From CAZXWN01 sp964644695 [NCBI: uncultured bacterium] (GTDB lineage Bacteria; UBP4; UBA4092): a DNA stretch of 35,362 bases. Shown here in pieces: positions 23,115-30,734 of this stretch. The stretch lies in contig CAZXWN010000019.1 in assembly GCA_964644695.1 (NCBI GenBank), forward strand, positions 1 to 35,362, read 5' to 3'. The notes under the pieces were generated by a model. It worked only from the letters and a program-made list of their open reading frames with translations. It searched no databases and was not told the origin of the DNA. Every line of letters starts with the position of its first letter. The first letter of the stretch is position 1. The translations under genes and the position numbers were made by a program.

Positions 23115-25745
23115 TTATTTTTTAGGAGTAAATATGGCGTATTGGTCGCGCCCCGCCTGTTTGGCCTGATACAATGCGATGTCCGCATCCCGGATAAGCT
23201 CAAAGGGTTTATTATAAGAATCATTTCCAATGACAATGCCTAAAGAAGTGGTCACAGTCTGGGGTTCATCGTTTAAGTATATCGGCTGGTTCAGTTCTTC
23301 TTTCAATCGTTCAGCGACCAAGATAACATCACTTTCTTCATGGATGTCTTCCAGTAACAGAACAAACTCATCTCCCCCCAGTCGGGCAGCAGTATCTGTT
23401 GGGCGGATGATATGTTCCAGCTTTCGGGCCACATCGACTAAAAGCCGGTCACCTTCCAAATGGCCAAGTGTATCGTTGACTTCCTTGAAGCGGTCTAAGT
23501 CCATCATTAATACGGCATATTTATAATCACGATGACGCTTTTGCTGGCTCAGACAGCGGCCAATTCGTTCCAGCAACAGAGTGCGGTTGGGTAATCCTGT
23601 CAGCTGGTCTGTGAGTGCCTGTATTTTGAGTTTGTGTTCCGTTTGTTTTCGTTCTGTTACATCTGCCATACCAATAACAAAAACTTCATCGCCACGATAT
23701 CGCATGGTAATGACGGACATATCGACCCAAATAATCTGACCACTGGTGGAGCACAATCGGATTTCAAATCCCACAACTTGATTATCGTTGCTAGCCATTT
23801 GTTCTAATAAAGCCTTGCGGTCGGTGGGATTATAATAGAAGTTGAGCATCTTCAGGTTGTCCATATAGAGTTCACTGACACCTAACATGGCAGTTGCCGC
23901 CTGATTAGCAATAATAATTGTAGAGTCTTCCTTGCGGGTAATGAGCATGGGGAACGGGGCCGCCCGGAACACAGCTCGGAAATTCTCCTCACTTTCACGA
24001 AGAGCTTCTTCTGACTTTCGTCTTTCCGTCACGTCCCGGAATGTCCAGACTTGCCCTGTTGTCTCATCTCCAACACGATAAGGTGAAATATAACGTTCCA
24101 GAATTCGGGAATCTTTCAGCTCCATTAATTCATATCCTGAGACTTTATTGTTGAATGCCGAATCTTCATTCAAACGATAAAACAGACCGGGTTGTTTGAC
24201 TTTGCTTTCTAGAACTTCGATACGATAATCTGAATCCTCAATAAACTTGTCATCAACCTCCAGTTTCCATAAGCTTTCAAACTGATGGTTATAGTTCAGT
24301 ACTTGTCCATGATGGCTGATCACCAGTAATCCATCTGTGGATGATTCTATGACTGCTTGCAACAAACTTAAAGAACTGCGGAGCTCCTGTTCGGTTTCCT
24401 TGCGGGAAGAGATGTCAAGTAAAAAACCAATAGACCCGATTGATTGTCCCTTTTCATCGCGTAATTCAACAGAGGTGTCTGCGACCCATTTTAAATCGCC
24501 ATCTTTTGTTTGGATCTGATAATCAACCGTCCATTGGGCTACAATCCCTTCACGAACACTCCTGACAGCATCATCTGCAGTCAGCCCTTCCAGTTCTCCT
24601 CGAAAATGAGTCTGGATATGGAGTTTTCCCCATAGTTCTGGAGTGAACTCATCGGGTGGATATCCGGTGAGTTGAGTGATCCCTTCCCCCACAAAGAAAT
24701 ATCGGTTGGGATTAATACCTCGATGATAGGGAACCCCACCGGCGGCGGTTATCGCACGGCGGTAGATACCTTCAATCTTCTCAACAGCTTCATTGGATTT
24801 CTTTATATCCGTAATATCTCTGTTTCTGGCGCGCCGGCCCAAAAACTTTCCATCATCATCATAGATGGAACGGCAGATGTGTGAAATCCAGCGGATGGAC
24901 CCATCTTTATGTTGAATCCTGAATTCGGACTCCCCACAAGGTGTTTCCTTAAAAGAAGCTATATGGTGAAATAGTTTGTCCCGGTCTTCTGGATGGACAA
25001 TATTTTCCATAAGTTTTGGGTCCGCATAAAACTCTTCCGGCGTATATCCTGAAGCCTCTTCACAGGCAGGAGACACAAAAACAAATTTTCCCGTGGGACT
25101 GGTCCATGTTTCCCAATCGAATGTGAGTTCTGCCATGGTCCGATACTTTTCGGCACTGGCCTGGATATTCTTCTCCATGGTTTTTCGTTCCGTGATATCA
25201 GAAAACACAGTTGCAAAATGTCCTCCCTGAATCCGAAACGCAGAGATAGAAAAATGTTTCTTCAGGGGTTCGAAGTAGGTCTCAAAGATGGTGGGTTCCC
25301 CTGTCTGAGCTACTTTGGCATAAACATCTAAAAAGGGTGGTTTTTCAAAAGAATTTATTTCAGAAGCCTTTTTCCCGACAATATCCCCGGTCAGTCCGGT
25401 GTGTTGATAAAAGGAGGGATTCACTTGAAGATATTCATAATCCACCGGTTCTTTATTCTCATTGAACAGAACTTTGTGAATGGCCATACCCTCCTGCATG
25501 TTATTCATGACGGCAGAAAGAATCTCGCTTTTTAATGATTCGCTATCCAACAAAGCCTGCTTCTGAGTTATAGATAAATAAGGCCTGAAAAGAATATATA
25601 GAAAGACATGGGAAGTAAAGACAACTCCCCAATAGGTTATGATTTGAGTTGGAGAAAGTTTTGCCAACCACCCAACCAAACAAATAAATATCCCAATTGC
25701 AACCAGGAGGGTTATTAAAAAACCCACCCAAATATATTTACCCAT
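23115..25745 (-). CDS. Membrane multi-PAS diguanylate cyclase
   Basis: An 876-residue sensor. Two membrane segments at the N-terminus (about 5-27 and 37-55) are followed by five PAS/PAC modules (about 70-185, 190-318, 320-450, 450-580 and 580-705, each ending in a DITER-, DIT- or DVTER-like motif) and a C-terminal GGDEF domain (about 708-876). The active-site motif is GGDEF (790-794), preceded by the inhibitory-site motif RPTD five residues earlier, so the enzyme should make cyclic di-GMP and be product-inhibited. There is no EAL domain. AGGGA lies 5 nt before the ATG. It lies directly upstream of the SBBP cluster on the same strand, with no terminator seen before the next gene, although that gene has its own strong promoter. 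Regulation of surface proteins by c-di-GMP is a reasonable but untested idea. Confidence 0.95.
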   Translation of the reverse strand: MGKYIWVGFLITLLVAIGIFICLVGWLAKLSPTQIITYWGVVFTSHVFLYILFRPYLSITQKQALLDSESLKSEILSAVMNNMQEGMAIHKVLFNENKEPVDYEYLQVNPSFYQHTGLTGDIVGKKASEINSFEKPPFLDVYAKVAQTGEPTIFETYFEPLKKHFSISAFRIQGGHFATVFSDITERKTMEKNIQASAEKYRTMAELTFDWETWTSPTGKFVFVSPACEEASGYTPEEFYADPKLMENIVHPEDRDKLFHHIASFKETPCGESEFRIQHKDGSIRWISHICRSIYDDDGKFLGRRARNRDITDIKKSNEAVEKIEGIYRRAITAAGGVPYHRGINPNRYFFVGEGITQLTGYPPDEFTPELWGKLHIQTHFRGELEGLTADDAVRSVREGIVAQWTVDYQIQTKDGDLKWVADTSVELRDEKGQSIGSIGFLLDISSRKETEQELRSSLSLLQAVIESSTDGLLVISHHGQVLNYNHQFESLWKLEVDDKFIEDSDYRIEVLESKVKQPGLFYRLNEDSAFNNKVSGYELMELKDSRILERYISPYRVGDETTGQVWTFRDVTERRKSEEALRESEENFRAVFRAAPFPMLITRKEDSTIIIANQAATAMLGVSELYMDNLKMLNFYYNPTDRKALLEQMASNDNQVVGFEIRLCSTSGQIIWVDMSVITMRYRGDEVFVIGMADVTERKQTEHKLKIQALTDQLTGLPNRTLLLERIGRCLSQQKRHRDYKYAVLMMDLDRFKEVNDTLGHLEGDRLLVDVARKLEHIIRPTDTAARLGGDEFVLLLEDIHEESDVILVAERLKEELNQPIYLNDEPQTVTTSLGIVIGNDSYNKPFELIRDADIALYQAKQAGRDQYAIFTPKK

Positions 25746-25814
25746 TCAATTCCCTGCTGTGATTTGCTAAAACCAGAATAATTTTCATTAGCTGTATAAG
25801 TATTCTGTTTTTAT

Positions 25815-25836
25815 AGAAATACCCCTGAGTATTTCT
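25815..25836. other. Stem-loop between the PEP-synthase-like and GGDEF genes
   Basis: AGAAATAC (25815-25822) pairs perfectly with GTATTTCT (25829-25836) around a six-base loop. Neither side has a good T run, so it may be a weak terminator of the upstream gene or an mRNA-end structure. The rest of the 163-bp gap is AT-rich with no other clear signal. Confidence 0.4.
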
Positions 25837-25908
25837 TTCCTACATAATACAACAATTTTGTTAATAATTGTATAAAAATTAAGTATTTATTGACTGTATC
25901 TTTTCATT

Positions 25909-28539
25909 TTATTGATTCATCCAAACGCGTCCAAGGTTGCCATCCACTCGAACTTTTTGCCCATCTTTCAGCTGACCAAGTATCCCTGGAATATTAAGAA
26001 CGGACGGAATCCCAAACTCACGGGCCACAATAGCCCCGTGGGACATAGTCCCTCCCGCCTCAACAATGATTCCAGATGCCTTCAGAAACAAGGGTGTCCA
26101 GCCTGGGTCTGTTGTGGGTGCCGCCAGTATTTCTCCCGGTTTCAGCCGGAACCCCTCCTCAGGGTGCCGGATGATGCGGACGATACCCTCTGCAACTCCG
26201 GTCGCCGCACCAATCCCCTGATAATATCCACCGGTTGTAACCTCAGCCGCCGGAGCATATTGTGGGGCATCTTCGATAATCAGGTCCGGGGCATCCAGCT
26301 GCTGCCATTCTTGATACAACTGCTTTCGTTCCTCAATCAGGTCTTTCAATCCCGCCCCATCCCAGTCATCAGCTAATACCGATAATAATTCCGACCAGTC
26401 ACAATGGTGCACATCCTCCGGACTATTCAGTATCTCTCTCTGAACCAGTTCCTTCCCGATGTGGTCACAAAGCTGTTGGAAGGGCATCAATATCCGGATC
26501 ATTTCGGATTTGGCTTGCTCCCTCAACTCAGCTCCCCACACAGCTTGACCGACATGGAATTTCACCAGTAGCCGTATAATCAGGGAACACTTCTGGTTGA
26601 TTTCTTTCCAGGCCGCCTTTCGGGTATCTTCTTGTCTCTTTTTAAGTCCCTTATAATCCGCAGTCGGCAGCATATCCCGTATTCCGCACAACAGATAGGA
26701 CGGGTCATTGGCCCACCGGGGATTTTTCATGTCGGCTTCATAGACAGCCCGGTGACCAAATTCCTTGAGATATTCGGTAAAAGCTTTCCTGAAAGGAGAA
26801 TCTTCCGCGAATCTATGGGGCCAGTCTTTTGGATTAAATTCCATTGACTCAAACCATGCCCTCGCTTCAGGGTCTTTCCGGGCAATCTCTGCCATCCGTA
26901 CCAGCTGATACCCGTGTTCGGCAGACACGATTTTTCCAGCACCCATCATCAGGGAATGGGTCAACTCCTCTGTTCTCTCTCCAAACACAGACCGAAGAGT
27001 ATTCTGTAAAGTAATCAAGGGTATCCCGGACATCCCGTTGATTAAGGCAATTGTCGGAAGCAGTGACCTGCTGTGATGATACATATCATCCACACCCACT
27101 AACATTTCTTTGATGGATAACGGATGCTGTTCCTTCTTCATCCAATGTCGGCAGAAAGCGCGGTTTCGTTTGAATTCCTGAGGAGCTTTCCATTGCATCC
27201 GGAGTGCCGGAATCGCTGTCAGGATGTAACGCCATGCTCGGACGGCTTTTTTCCACAGGGGCCGGGATTCCGATTCCGGGATTTTGAACTCCGCCTGATG
27301 TCCTCCGGTCAGGCGATTGGTAACATCGGGTTTCACTCCCAGGGCATCGAAAAAGGACCACTGTAATACCGTCAAATTGAAATACCCTCGCCCCTTATAT
27401 AATCGGTAATAGGGAATCCAGGGAGGGCGTTTGTAATGTATCAAATCAAAAGGGACATCTAATATCGCATAGACCAGGGATGAAAATATTTTACGGGACA
27501 AGGTGGACTGGACCATGGGGACCGCGTCTTTGATGTTGGCATTGGACCAGTGGTCGGGCAGGTTCATCAGTGCCGGGTAAGTGCATCGAGGCTTGGCGGT
27601 TACGGGGCGGGCTTGTAATATCCACCAGGACTTCCCGTCATATAACCATTCCACATCTATGGGGATTTCTTCCTGATTCAGAGCCGCTGCCGTTCGTTGC
27701 ACCAATCGGCCCAACTGTTGGACCTGGGTATCATTGAAGACAAGGGAAGGTTTCCCTTTTGTTGAGGGGTTTAATGTCTCGACACCCCCGGAAGATTTCA
27801 GGACGGTTTGCGCTTGATGGCGTCCCGGTCTTCGGGATTTGATGTCCTGTTTATATCTTCGTAAATCCAGGATATATTCATCCGGGTCTGTCTGACCGCT
27901 GACGATGGCTTCCCCCAGTCCGGGACCGGCTTGTATCACCAACTCATCTTCACGCCCATTATGAGGGTTACAGGTGAAGGCAACTCCGGAGGCTTCCGCG
28001 TCTTTCATCTCCATCATTACCAGACCCATAGAGGCTTCTTTATGGTCCAGTCCGATTTTTTCCCGGTAAGCGATTGCCCGCGGACTCCACAAGGAGGCGT
28101 ATCCCCCGCGGATTCCATCCCGGATTTGTTCAAATCCGATACAATTCAAAAAGGAATCATGGATTCCCGCAAAAGAATGTTTCCCGGAATCTTCCTGAGG
28201 GGCGGAGGACCGGATGGATACAGGTTTTCGGTCCCATCCGGTTTCTGTCAGACATTGAATGAGTTCCGATTCCAATTCCGGGGGCAGGGGAGACTTCAGA
28301 ATCATCTCCCGGAGTTCCTTTAACCATCCCACCCGATCCGACTCGGGCATTTTATCTATCTTTTCGGCCGGTTTAAGATTGTTGTATTGAAAAAACAGGA
28401 CACAGGCCGAAGAGTCTATCACCCGGAAATCGGGGATTGGAAATTGATAATGTTTCAGACGGGACAGGTTCCAACCTTTCCCGCCGGATATTTCCGGCTT
28501 CTGGGTCAGGACCTTTTCAAAGTCTAGTATATGGGTCAT
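25909..28539 (-). CDS. PEP-synthase-like phosphotransferase with rifampin-phosphotransferase domain order
   Basis: An 876-residue protein with an N-terminal PPDK/PEP-synthase ATP-grasp domain (about 1-320: GGKGWNL with Lys21, SIRSSAPQEDS with Arg110, SGVAFTCNP 184-192, GLGE 207-210, DVEW with Glu297, LQARPVT), a long mainly helical middle region (about 320-760) and a C-terminal phosphohistidine domain (about 780-876, GGTMSHGAIVAREFGIPSV with His834). The C-terminal PEP-binding TIM barrel of true PEP synthase is missing. This order and length match rifampin phosphotransferase and related enzymes, in which ATP phosphorylates the His and then a small molecule held by the middle domain. The substrate cannot be read from sequence. 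The ATG at 28539 has GGGAG about 11 nt upstream, a long spacing. Confidence 0.85.
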   Translation of the reverse strand: MTHILDFEKVLTQKPEISGGKGWNLSRLKHYQFPIPDFRVIDSSACVLFFQYNNLKPAEKIDKMPESDRVGWLKELREMILKSPLPPELESELIQCLTETGWDRKPVSIRSSAPQEDSGKHSFAGIHDSFLNCIGFEQIRDGIRGGYASLWSPRAIAYREKIGLDHKEASMGLVMMEMKDAEASGVAFTCNPHNGREDELVIQAGPGLGEAIVSGQTDPDEYILDLRRYKQDIKSRRPGRHQAQTVLKSSGGVETLNPSTKGKPSLVFNDTQVQQLGRLVQRTAAALNQEEIPIDVEWLYDGKSWWILQARPVTAKPRCTYPALMNLPDHWSNANIKDAVPMVQSTLSRKIFSSLVYAILDVPFDLIHYKRPPWIPYYRLYKGRGYFNLTVLQWSFFDALGVKPDVTNRLTGGHQAEFKIPESESRPLWKKAVRAWRYILTAIPALRMQWKAPQEFKRNRAFCRHWMKKEQHPLSIKEMLVGVDDMYHHSRSLLPTIALINGMSGIPLITLQNTLRSVFGERTEELTHSLMMGAGKIVSAEHGYQLVRMAEIARKDPEARAWFESMEFNPKDWPHRFAEDSPFRKAFTEYLKEFGHRAVYEADMKNPRWANDPSYLLCGIRDMLPTADYKGLKKRQEDTRKAAWKEINQKCSLIIRLLVKFHVGQAVWGAELREQAKSEMIRILMPFQQLCDHIGKELVQREILNSPEDVHHCDWSELLSVLADDWDGAGLKDLIEERKQLYQEWQQLDAPDLIIEDAPQYAPAAEVTTGGYYQGIGAATGVAEGIVRIIRHPEEGFRLKPGEILAAPTTDPGWTPLFLKASGIIVEAGGTMSHGAIVAREFGIPSVLNIPGILGQLKDGQKVRVDGNLGRVWMNQ

Positions 28540-28653
28540 CCCGGGATAACTCCCTCATAAAACGAAGACTATAAATTCAGAATATCACAATCATCTCTCT
28601 TTCTTTACGAATATTCTCTCCTTCTCTTCCAATTTTCCCCATCTTTCTTACCT

Positions 28654-28698
28654 TATTCCTATCGGACCCATAGGACCTATAAGACCTATTGGACCTAT
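28654..28698. repeat. 9-bp tandem repeat, about five units
   Basis: Four consecutive units CGGACCCAT, AGGACCTAT, AAGACCTAT and TGGACCTAT, preceded by a degenerate TATTCCTAT. In one frame it would read as Gly-Pro-Ile triplets, but there is no start codon or gene in that frame. Confidence 0.8.
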
Positions 28699-28755
28699 CC
28701 CCCTCCCTCCTTCATCCCTTCCCCCTTGACATCCCTGTCCACTCCGCCTCCTGAA

Positions 28756-28782
28756 ACGAACCAGATACGAATCGGGTACGAC
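28756..28782 (-). promoter_or_regulatory. TTCGT direct repeats, 11-bp period (site D)
   Basis: On the minus strand the core is TTCGTATCTGGTTCGT, preceded at the same 11-bp step by a GTCGT unit. On the plus strand ACGAA lies at 28756 and 28767 and ACGAC at 28778. It points toward the PEP-synthase-like gene, 217 bp away, and lies about 185 bp before the DUF4139-like start. Confidence 0.5.
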
Positions 28783-28824
28783 CCTCACCTTATTATGGTT
28801 ATTCTCTACACTCCCGGTAACCTG

Positions 28825-28854
28825 TTAACCCGCTCAATCCCATCAATTTAGAAT
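28825..28854 (+). promoter_or_regulatory. Candidate promoter of the DUF4139-like gene
   Basis: TTAACC (28825-28830), 18-bp spacer, TAGAAT (28849-28854). The leader would be about 80 nt. Confidence 0.4.
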
Positions 28855-28940
28855 ATTACTGGAAAATGCGGATAACCCTTGTCAACCGACTGTGGACTTT
28901 GTGGGTAAGGTGACTTCATATAAAAAGGAGGATATTGGGT

Positions 28941-30641
28941 ATGAATACGGCAATACGGTTATGTGTGGGATTGTTTTTATGTTCATCAATGGTAATGGCC
29001 ACTCCGGGAGCAACCTCAAATAAAGAAAAGGCTACTCCCTTCACGACTAAAACGAAATCCGTCGTGTTATTCAAAAATGGATTGGGCTATTTCCAACGGC
29101 AAGGCACCGTGAACCTGAACTCTGGCGACTGGGTACAGACCCCGTTGACCTCAAAAGCCGTCATGGGCAGTTTTTGGGTGGGGACCTTTGATAAAAACCT
29201 CGAAATAAAAGAACTTGTATCTTCCAAGGAAAAGCTTGCCAAACAGACGGACTCCATTTCCATGGACGAAATGCTAAAAGCAAACATTGGCAAACTGGCT
29301 GTCATCTATACGGGGAGCACTTCGATGACAGGCTACATCCTGTCCATTCCCGAAGACCGGAAAAATCAGCCAAACACCTTCCAAGATTCGCGTTATGGAT
29401 ATTCCCCTTATAGTTACGGCCCCAATATGGGACCCCAGACCTTTGCTTCCAATCTGGTTCTTTTGAAAGATGCTTCTGATTCTAACAAAATAATCACTCT
29501 CCAAAAAAATCAAATCTTCTCCATTACCTTCCCGGAAGGTTGTAACACCCAATACAACCGGGAAGAAGAAACTCCCGTCATGAAGATTCGGCTGGATGGT
29601 AAATCATTGGAAAGCGATATTGCCCTGAGTTATCTCCAAAAAGGCATCATCTGGGTTCCCTCTTATTTCCTGGACCTGAAAGATGACACTCACGGTAAAC
29701 TAACCATGAAAGCCGCGGTCATTAACGAGGCAGAAAACCTTGAAAATACCGAAATTAATTTTGCCGTAGGATTCCCGAGATTCCAGTTCGCCGAAGTGAT
29801 TACGCCGCTCAACCTGGACCAGGCTATCCAGCAATTCATTAATGCTTTGAACAACATGGACCGGGGTCAGGGACAATTTTATGGTGCCAACAATGTGTAT
29901 ATGGCCCAGAGCATTGATTATAACTATGATAATCGGGGTAACCGGGCCATTGACTTTGGATACTCCGCCAATAACCTGTCAGGCAAAAATGAAGAAGACC
30001 TGTTCTTCTATAACCTTAAAGACGTTTCTCTGAAACAGGGTGAACGGGGAGAGTATCCCGTCTTCTCCACCGATGTCGATTTAAAGCATGTCTATGAATG
30101 GTCAGTGGGCGAATCTATTAAAACCGGCTCTGGAGAACAGAAAGATGTACTCTGGCACACTATCAGAATGACCAATAAGTCCAAACTTCCCTGGACTACC
30201 GGTGCTGTCTTTGTTTCCTCTAATGGAAAACCTGTGGCGCAAAGCTCATTAAATTATACCCCTCAAGACGGTTTGAATAACCTTAAACTTACCGTTGCTT
30301 CTGATGTCATGGCGGAATCGTCTTCTGTTGAAATAGCCCGTGGTGAAGCAACGCGGCTTGGAAAAACCTCAACTCCAGGTATGCCCTTTATGGTCTATTA
30401 CCCAATCACTGTAAAAGGGACGCTGGTACTTCGTAACTTCAAGGATCAGCCTATTGATGTTGAGGCTACTAAGAAACTATCCGGAAAAGTCCTGGATGCT
30501 GGAAAAAATGGGAAAGTAACTGTTAAAGCCGATGTGTTGAATGCGGTAAATCCTGAATCTGAGATTACTTGGAATATCCATTTGAATCCGGGTGAAACAC
30601 TGACTTGGGATTATACCTATGAGTATTATGTCAAACAGTAG
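28941..30641 (+). CDS. Exported DUF4139-like beta-sandwich protein
   Basis: A 566-residue protein with a signal peptide (about 1-21, LCVGLFLCSSMVMA). The N-terminal strand region VVLFKNGLGYFQRQGTVNL (41-59) corresponds to the start of DUF4139/DUF4140 proteins. The central ALSYLQKGIIWVPSYFLDL (228-246), followed by LTMKAAVINEAENLENTEINFAVGFP, is the DUF4139 signature. The C-terminus ends with the family's PGETLTWDYTYEYYVK. A loop at about 150-165 is rich in Tyr, Ser, Gly and Pro. The family has no established enzymatic role. I chose ATG 28941 (AAGGAGG, 9 nt spacing) over the in-frame TTG 28935 (3 nt). It is followed by an S9 peptidase after 93 bp, perhaps in one transcript with a hairpin between them. 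Confidence 0.85.
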   Translation: MNTAIRLCVGLFLCSSMVMATPGATSNKEKATPFTTKTKSVVLFKNGLGYFQRQGTVNLNSGDWVQTPLTSKAVMGSFWVGTFDKNLEIKELVSSKEKLAKQTDSISMDEMLKANIGKLAVIYTGSTSMTGYILSIPEDRKNQPNTFQDSRYGYSPYSYGPNMGPQTFASNLVLLKDASDSNKIITLQKNQIFSITFPEGCNTQYNREEETPVMKIRLDGKSLESDIALSYLQKGIIWVPSYFLDLKDDTHGKLTMKAAVINEAENLENTEINFAVGFPRFQFAEVITPLNLDQAIQQFINALNNMDRGQGQFYGANNVYMAQSIDYNYDNRGNRAIDFGYSANNLSGKNEEDLFFYNLKDVSLKQGERGEYPVFSTDVDLKHVYEWSVGESIKTGSGEQKDVLWHTIRMTNKSKLPWTTGAVFVSSNGKPVAQSSLNYTPQDGLNNLKLTVASDVMAESSSVEIARGEATRLGKTSTPGMPFMVYYPITVKGTLVLRNFKDQPIDVEATKKLSGKVLDAGKNGKVTVKADVLNAVNPESEITWNIHLNPGETLTWDYTYEYYVKQ

Positions 30642-30685
30642 GGCTTGAGACAAAACTATCTTTCGTCCATAATGATTGAAAAGAC

Positions 30686-30711
30686 TAACCCCGGCTTAAC
30701 TGTCGGGGTTA
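30686..30711 (+). other. Intercistronic stem-loop
   Basis: TAACCCCGGC and GTCGGGGTTA-type arms (30686-30695 with 30702-30711) form a stem of about 10 bp (one G-T pair) with a 6-base loop. No T run follows, so it is more likely an mRNA-stability or partial-attenuation element than a full terminator. It lies 24 bp before the S9 peptidase start. Confidence 0.5.
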
Positions 30712-30734
30712 CCTATTATTACGGAGGCCAATCG

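Larger units (their letters stand above)
28540..28940. other. 401-bp divergent intergenic region
   Basis: It separates the divergent PEP-synthase-like and DUF4139-like genes. From left to right it has a strongly pyrimidine-rich plus strand (28590-28740), a 9-bp tandem repeat (28654-28698), TTCGT-type site D (28756-28782), a candidate plus promoter (28825-28854) and the DUF4139-like ribosome site AAGGAGG. No ORF of note. Confidence 0.7.

Noticed and set aside
28664-28735. Collagen-like Gly-Pro-Ile peptide encoded by the 9-bp repeat
   Set aside because: Only about four triplets, no start codon or ribosome site in frame, and a stop soon after; it is intergenic repeat DNA.
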